Below are positions 58,901 to 64,000 of a DNA stretch of 64,000 nucleotides, piece by piece (the first letter of the stretch is position 1; each line of letters opens with the position of its first letter). The notes under the pieces are model-generated. The model worked only from the letters and a program-made list of their open reading frames with translations. It was not told where the DNA came from and did not search any database. The DNA comes from Tyto alba. Its lineage: Eukaryota; Chordata; Aves; Strigiformes; Tytonidae. The stretch is taken from assembly GCF_018691265.1 (NCBI RefSeq), contig NW_024881261.1, positions 23,461,374 through 23,525,373 of the forward strand. Reading direction: 5' to 3'. A program made the position numbers and the translations under genes.

Positions 58901-61900
58901 TATCCGCCAGCCGGTCAGTACTCCTATCCCGCTGTTCCCGGAGGATACCCTCCGGCAGGAGGAGGGACCTATCCTGCAGCACCACCCACTGCCGGGTACC
59001 CAGGGGCAGCAGGGTATCCTGCCCCGGGGGGCTACCCTGCCCCCGGGGGCTACTCTGGAGCTCCCCAGGCTGGAGGAATGCCACCTTATCCTGGAGGTAA
59101 GATCCTTTGTTAGAGTACCCCTTGGGAGCGATTTCTGGTGGAACCATTCCCTGTGCTTGGTAGAAGTAGTAAAGAAAAGTAGCTTTGTTCAGTGATCAGT
59201 TCAGGCAGCCAGCCAGGTTGCTATCGAGCAGTTAATACCTGCATGCTGATGGCAGGGCCCTGATGGTTCTGGGCCGCTGCACAGACACAGCGAGATTAGT
59301 CTCTCGCAGAGCTCTGCTCAATAACCTGGCTCACGGTGTGTCAGAAGTCAAATACAAAATGTTAGGCGTGCTAAAGTCATCTTCTCCTAGCTCCTACAGG
59401 CCCTGGCTTTGGTGTGCCTCCCGCTGGCCCTGGCTTTGGTGGCTATCCACAGCCCCCTGCCCAAAGCTATGCTGGAGGTGGACCAGCACAAATTCCAGGT
59501 ATGTCATACATAAGAAACTTGAAGCATCCAAGGTTAAACCAACACATCCCAGGATAGGTAGTAACAAATGAGGCCTTTACCTCTGTTACTTTTAGCTGTT
59601 GAGGTTTGTGTACTGTACGCCTCCTGCCACCTTTCTTTGACAAGACCACTGAAGGGCTGGTGAGAACCATCTCTAGAGGTGCTACATCCAAAAGGGATGG
59701 CTGCCATGATGTAGTGGTTTAGGTGTTTATCCTTCTTCAGACTGCAAGTATCTGATGACAACTGTGAAATCCAGAGTCCACATTCAATGAGTATCTAGCT
59801 GTTCTGTTAATTTCAAAGAAATGGCTGCATTTTTCAGATCTGTCTGTTCATGGTGATCCCTGGCCTAGTGGGGGAAGTGGAATGCACACAATTGCTTAAA
59901 AATGGTGCAGTGTTTTTAATGCTCTGAGTGGTCAGTTACCATCAAGATGATTTTTGTTCTGGAACGCATTAGCTGTGTTGGCAAGAAATTCAAAGCAGCA
60001 AAACCTTTTTTTTTACTGATTGTTTTGTTAACTCTACTAAGCAAGCTGCTGTTAAAATTGTAACAATTGTACATATGTATTATGGATAAAAATAAAATTC
60101 CAGTACAAAAAAACGTAGTTTAGCTTTTGTATTCATGGTGCATTTGATCACAATATGAGATTCCTTCAATTCTTTCTGCACCAGTGAATTCTTAATATTT
60201 ATCTTTTATTTGCTAGATACTTTCATGTGTATAATATGACTCTAAAAGAGAGCACAGGACACACATTCTTCATTTGCATTAGCTATCTTGGCTTTTGTCA
60301 AAGATAGCAATATTTAATAAGGAGAGATCCTTCCAGTTCCCACAGCACCAGTAAATTTAGTATTTTTAGAATTGCCTTGCTAGTGTACGTACCAGCATGC
60401 GCCTGTGATTGCTTCTTCCCATCATTCCCAAGGGCAAGAAGTGCAGTTACTGATTATTACTTAGGAAACAGGTTTTGTGCAGTGGTAGGTCTGTAAATGG
60501 CTTTACTTTCAGATTAGATCGCATTTACATAATAAGAGGACAGCTAATTAATTCCTTTTATCTTGTTCTTTATTTTCAGTAGGATATCCGGGTGGACAAG
60601 CATCATCACCAATGCCTGGTCCGGTACGTGCTGTATCCTCTGTAATCAACCTCACGTGGCTTCTGTAGTTTTAATGTTTTTACAACTGGTTTTCAACAAT
60701 TTACAGTGTGTTCTGCATCAAGAACTCCCAGCTACACTCAGAGTACAACCTGAACAAAATCATAACCCTGTATCTGTGTGTACTTGCTCATTGATTAGAT
60801 CATCATCTATACAACTGGGTAAAAGCATCGCTTTGACATTGGTGGGCCAAAGCTGTTCAAAACAACTAAATGTTGCCCTGATGCTGTGTTAGAGAAAAAA
60901 TGGGGAACTAACAGACACCTCCTTCTGAAGTACTGATTCCAAAGTTGTGATTTTAATTTGAATTCATATTGTGCAGGATAGCTAGTTACATGTGACGACT
61001 TTTTTCAGCCTGCAGCAGTGGTTCAGTGTACCCAGGGCACAATTCAAGCTGCTCCAAACTTTGATGCTGGAAGGGACGCAGAAATTCTACGCAAAGCTAT
61101 GAAGGGGTTTGGTAAGTAAGCCATAGAAGCTTAGATTTTTGTTGAGCTAACTTCTTACCGTCATTTTGTCCTTTTCTTCAATTTTCATTTAACCATACAT
61201 TTTTTTTCTCCCCAAGCTTTTCAAAAGTTACACTTTCAAAATGATTCAGGCAATTTAGTAGACAAAGTTACATAGAAAATGTGGCAGACTTAAATGGTAG
61301 TCATTTATTATGTAACTATGCCCAAATGCAAGACTACAAAATGTATAGTCTTGGAGAGATTATTATGGGTTCTTACATGAAATTGCCCTTTTGTTTCCAA
61401 GGAACTGATGAGCAGGCTATCATAAATGTCGTTGCTAACCGCTCCAATGATCAAAGGCAAAAAATCAAGGCAGCTTTCAAGACTATGTACGGCAAGGTAT
61501 GTTCACTAGTTCTTTGAATCAGTAAACAAAAGCAAACTTTCAGTGGCAACTTTAACTGCCTGATAGCATTTTAGTCCTTGGGACTGGCTTGGGCATTTTT
61601 TAAATGCACTTCTTTTGGTTATATTCCTCGTGTATCGGGGGACATCTGGTATTTAACACGGTGGTGTCCTGATACCTGGCAGGAGCAGGCGTGGGGGAAG
61701 GTTGGGGGCTGGCTCCGTCCCTGATCAAACACGAAGCTTCTCTGCTTTTGTAGTACTTGATAGATAGAAAATTATCACACTTGAACTGTCCTTGTATTCG
61801 TGTCAAACTACCGAGTTTTTTACGCACACAAAGCAGCACTGAAATCTGTTTTTTTGTAAGAAACAAACAGAAACCGGTTGGAGATTTGTTAGTGAATAAA

Positions 61901-63704
61901 AGGCTAGGATAATTGAATTTCTTCCCTCTGTCATTTTTGCAACTTAAAAGTGAAATTTTATAGTTGTGGCATTTTTCAGGACCTGACTAGGTCTTAATTA
62001 GTGAGGAGATAATGGAGAAGAGTTGAGCTGTCAAACTTTCAGACAGAGGGAAGTTCTTTATAAGAAATAAACCAAAGCTTTAAAGGAAAAACAGCACAAA
62101 GGTATAAATCAGTCACAAAAGTAAGTTCTAGTTTGATCTTTTTTCAGTATATAATCTACATGGCTAACACTCTCTAAAGCCCTTTTTGTGTTTATAATTG
62201 AACAGGATTTAATTAAAGATCTGAAATCTGAGTTAAGTGGAAATGTGGAAGAATTGATTCTAGCATTGTTCATGCCTAGCACCTACTACGATGCTTGGAG
62301 TTTACGTCATGCAATGAAGGTACAGTTTTCCTGTGAACACAATAGTTCAAAAACATCTTAAAATGCTCACCTAAGAAAAGAGAATACCCGATCCCTGCAT
62401 TGTTGAAAAATCCTGTAGTGGCAAACACATTTCAGGACCATGGGGCTTAAAACACTTTTCTGCTGAGCACCCCCGTTCCAGCCCATTTCTGCAGGATTAG
62501 CCAATTCAGAGCAGCTGTCCATCCAGCAGAGGATGAAATGCTGCAGGACAGAACTTTCCCACTTGGTCATAATTTCTGCTAGAAGCTAGAAAGGGCCAGG
62601 TCCTGTTAAAACTGTAATCACTCTTTAAATTGAAGGTACATACCTCTCCTTACCAGGAACAAACCATTGTTACTGAAAGGTATTTTTGGATTATCCCAGG
62701 TTTTTTCCAAAAGGACAACAATGATAACGTATTTTCTTAAGGACAGATGATGCATGTATCTGTTCAATTATTAAGACTGCATTAGAGATTAGGTGAGTGA
62801 GTTGACTTAAACTTTTAACTTGGTACATCCAGTTTACCAGAATTTCTTGCTTGTTTGAGCTCAGCAGCTAGCAGGTGGCGGATACTGGAAACAAGGAACT
62901 TAACCTGTTCATGAATGCAGACCTTCTAAAGAATGTGGAGGTTAAATGGAGATCGGGCTTTAGGGGAGGAGTAGCCACTCTTGACCATCTAAAAAAATTT
63001 ATAATATTAGCTAGAAGCCTCACATAGATCCACTCCTATCTAATTGTTGCCTGAATAGAGATGACTGTGCCAGTAAGATCTCATTGTACACAGACCTCAC
63101 AGTTGATTTTTGTTCTGGGGAGAAGGAAGCAGCCACATTTGGAAGAGGGAACACACTTGTGCAGTGACCAAAACAGAATTTATGTGCGTATCTTTGGCTT
63201 TAGTGATTATCAGAAGGCTCCACCTTCTTCCACTATGTTTCTAGATTAAGGCTGCCAAAAGAATTTCCTTCCTAAACCATTTCCCAGTTAATTTTGGTTG
63301 ATGTCACTGTCAGGGATGTATAGTTTGGGGGTATTTAACTAGTGCAGAATTGAATGTTGGCGGAATCTTCATTCCAAGCGTACAGAAGACTTCATGCTTT
63401 CATACTGCAAGGATACTGTTCTTATAATGTGGATTGTATTAAGTGTTGAAATAACAGATGACTGCTTAATTTCACAGTTGAAAATTGAATAGGTAGTCCT
63501 TTGTAGTTGTGCTCTCTTTTCCTCTGCCTACAGGGAGCAGGCACTCAGGAGAGAGTGCTGATTGAGATCCTTTGCACAAGGACAAACCAGGAAATACGAG
63601 AAATAGTGAACTGCTATAAATCAGAATTTGGAAGGGACATTGAACAAGACATCAGAGCAGACACTTCAGGACACTTTGAACGATTACTTGTATCTATGTG
63701 CCAA
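55874..63704 (+). CDS. ANXA7: annexin A7 (synexin), 5' part, 8 coding exons; continues beyond the window
   Basis: Coding parts 55,874-55,930, 58,880-59,096, 59,400-59,498, 60,583-60,623, 61,009-61,111, 61,402-61,496, 62,206-62,319 and 63,534-63,704 join in phase and give residues 1-299. Annexin A7 binds acidic phospholipids in a calcium-dependent way and promotes membrane aggregation and exocytosis. Residues 1 to about 140 form the Pro/Gly/Tyr-rich tail typical of annexins A7 and A11; the start [19 protein letters not shown] points to A7. Repeat 1 begins near [19 protein letters not shown], with the type II calcium loop GFGTDE. Repeat 2 starts at [20 protein letters not shown] and runs to [15 protein letters not shown]. 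The remaining core, about 170 residues, lies past the right edge. No cassette exon like the mammalian muscle one is evident in the 385-bp intron before the 61,009 exon. An old CR1 copy lies in the intron after the first coding exon. Confidence 0.96.
56131..56317. repeat. T-rich low-complexity tract in the ANXA7 intron
   Basis: Two T-rich blocks (56,131-56,157 and 56,221-56,317) with GTTTT-type units and runs of up to about 15 T. They generate artefactual frames rich in Phe on one strand and Lys on the other. Confidence 0.8.
58091..58677 (+). mobile_element. old CR1 LINE 3' end
   Basis: Matches the CR1 3' region in order, with many differences: GGTCCTGCTGACTGACAAG, then AGCAGGTCAAGGGAAATGAT, AAGGCCACGTCTGGAATATT, a TCCAGGGAGGGCTGC stretch, AGGAAAACATTTTTCACCGT, CACTGGAACAAGGGCCCAGA, and near the end CCTGCTCTGAAGGCGGATGG. 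It is 5' truncated, as CR1 copies usually are, and the terminal short repeats are not recognisable. Numerous substitutions and small gaps indicate an old insertion. Its right end lies about 200 bp before an ANXA7 exon. Confidence 0.88.
58880..59096 (+). CDS. ANXA7: ANXA7 coding exon 2, Pro/Gly/Tyr-rich tail
   Basis: Seventy-two residues plus one base. Contains repeated GGYPAP-type units and YPP/YPA motifs. Such tails are disordered and mediate self-association. Acceptor GTGTTTCAG, donor GTAAGA. Confidence 0.95.
59400..59498 (+). CDS. ANXA7: ANXA7 coding exon 3
   Basis: Residues 92-124 plus one base: a tandem [20 protein letters not shown] segment, then [13 protein letters not shown]. The acceptor CTACAG fits the phase; an earlier AG at 59,390 would also be possible but adds ten bases and breaks the frame. 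Confidence 0.93.
60583..60623 (+). CDS. ANXA7: ANXA7 coding exon 4 (tandem acceptor)
   Basis: Forty-one bases encoding [14 protein letters not shown] with the preceding base. The acceptor is CAGTAG, so splicing at 60,580 instead would insert one Val codon without a stop. Donor GTACGT. Confidence 0.9.
61009..61111 (+). CDS. ANXA7: ANXA7 coding exon 5
   Basis: Residues 139-172: the end of the tail ([18 protein letters not shown]) and the first helix of annexin repeat 1 ([11 protein letters not shown]). Donor GTAAGT. Confidence 0.95.
61402..61496 (+). CDS. ANXA7: ANXA7 coding exon 6
   Basis: Residues 173-204, [20 protein letters not shown] and on: the calcium loop and second and third helices of repeat 1. 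Donor GTATGT. Confidence 0.96.
62206..62319 (+). CDS. ANXA7: ANXA7 coding exon 7
   Basis: Residues 205-242: [20 protein letters not shown] through [12 protein letters not shown], which completes repeat 1 and opens repeat 2. The acidic residue that completes the repeat-1 calcium site lies in this exon. Confidence 0.96.
63534..63704 (+). CDS. ANXA7: ANXA7 coding exon 8, last in the window
   Basis: Residues 243-299, most of annexin repeat 2 ([20 protein letters not shown] and on). Ends at a codon boundary with donor GTGAGC, followed by a T-rich tract. Confidence 0.96.
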
Positions 63705-63705
63705 G

Positions 63706-63744
63706 TGAGCTTTAATTTTTTTTTCTGTTTTTTTTTTTTTTTTT
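63706..63744. repeat. T-rich tract just after the last ANXA7 exon
   Basis: T-rich sequence directly after the donor, with a run of about 17 T. U-rich stretches beside donors can bind TIA-type splicing factors, but that role is inference here. Confidence 0.6.
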
Positions 63745-64000
63745 GGTAAGATAACGGTGTACAGTCTGACTGATGCACGTAGTCATAATGGCTCCATAAA
63801 TAAATTGCCTGTGTATGCTTAGCAAGAGATAGATTTTTAAGAAATTAGCCCTGGGCCATTAATTTTTTCCCTAATGACAAGGTATGACACTTCAGTCCTT
63901 CCTCAAGGAAGAGACACTTCCTATCTACAAATCTATGATGAATTGTGTAACCCAAGTTAGCACCCTATATTCACCTCAGAGAATTTATGTGTAAATACTT

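Overview
The window looks like nuclear DNA of a bird. It has two intron-containing vertebrate genes, CR1-type LINE fragments, and a solo LTR whose start resembles abundant avian LTRs. Three GC-rich promoter-like islands sit in otherwise AT-rich DNA. I read the genes by eye from splice sites, reading phase and protein family knowledge. No alignment or expression data were used.

Layout. From 1 to about 34.5 kb I recognise no gene. The stretch is AT-rich with homopolymer runs and an A/C-only tract at 33.6-33.8 kb. Many small splice-flanked open segments occur on the minus strand. Some form a phase-compatible chain leading back to a CpG island at 34.6-34.9 kb, but I match none of them to a known protein, so they may be chance pseudo-exons. 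From 35.35 to 36.39 kb lies a complete solo LTR with a perfect 5-bp target-site duplication, followed by an internal CR1 reverse transcriptase fragment (36.78-37.23 kb). The stretch from 37.2 to 39.9 kb looks empty.

EIF3F (translation initiation factor 3 subunit f) occupies 40.7-45.65 kb on the plus strand. It has eight coding exons, all joining in frame to a 333-residue protein, and a poly(A) signal at 45,632. Its promoter carries seven CCAAT boxes, a pyrimidine tract of the 5' TOP kind and a YY1-like element over the start codon. About 6.4 kb with no recognised gene follows.

ANXA7 (annexin A7) starts at a large CpG island (about 52.1-53.4 kb) and runs off the right edge on the same strand. 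A 5'UTR exon is inferred at the island. Eight coding exons (55,874-63,704) give the first 299 residues: the Pro/Gly/Tyr-rich N-terminal tail, annexin repeat 1 and most of repeat 2. An old CR1 3' end lies in the intron before the second coding exon.

The two genes have unrelated jobs: translation initiation, and calcium-dependent membrane binding. They share orientation and a CpG-island promoter style. Their adjacency is notable because the human orthologues are on different chromosomes.
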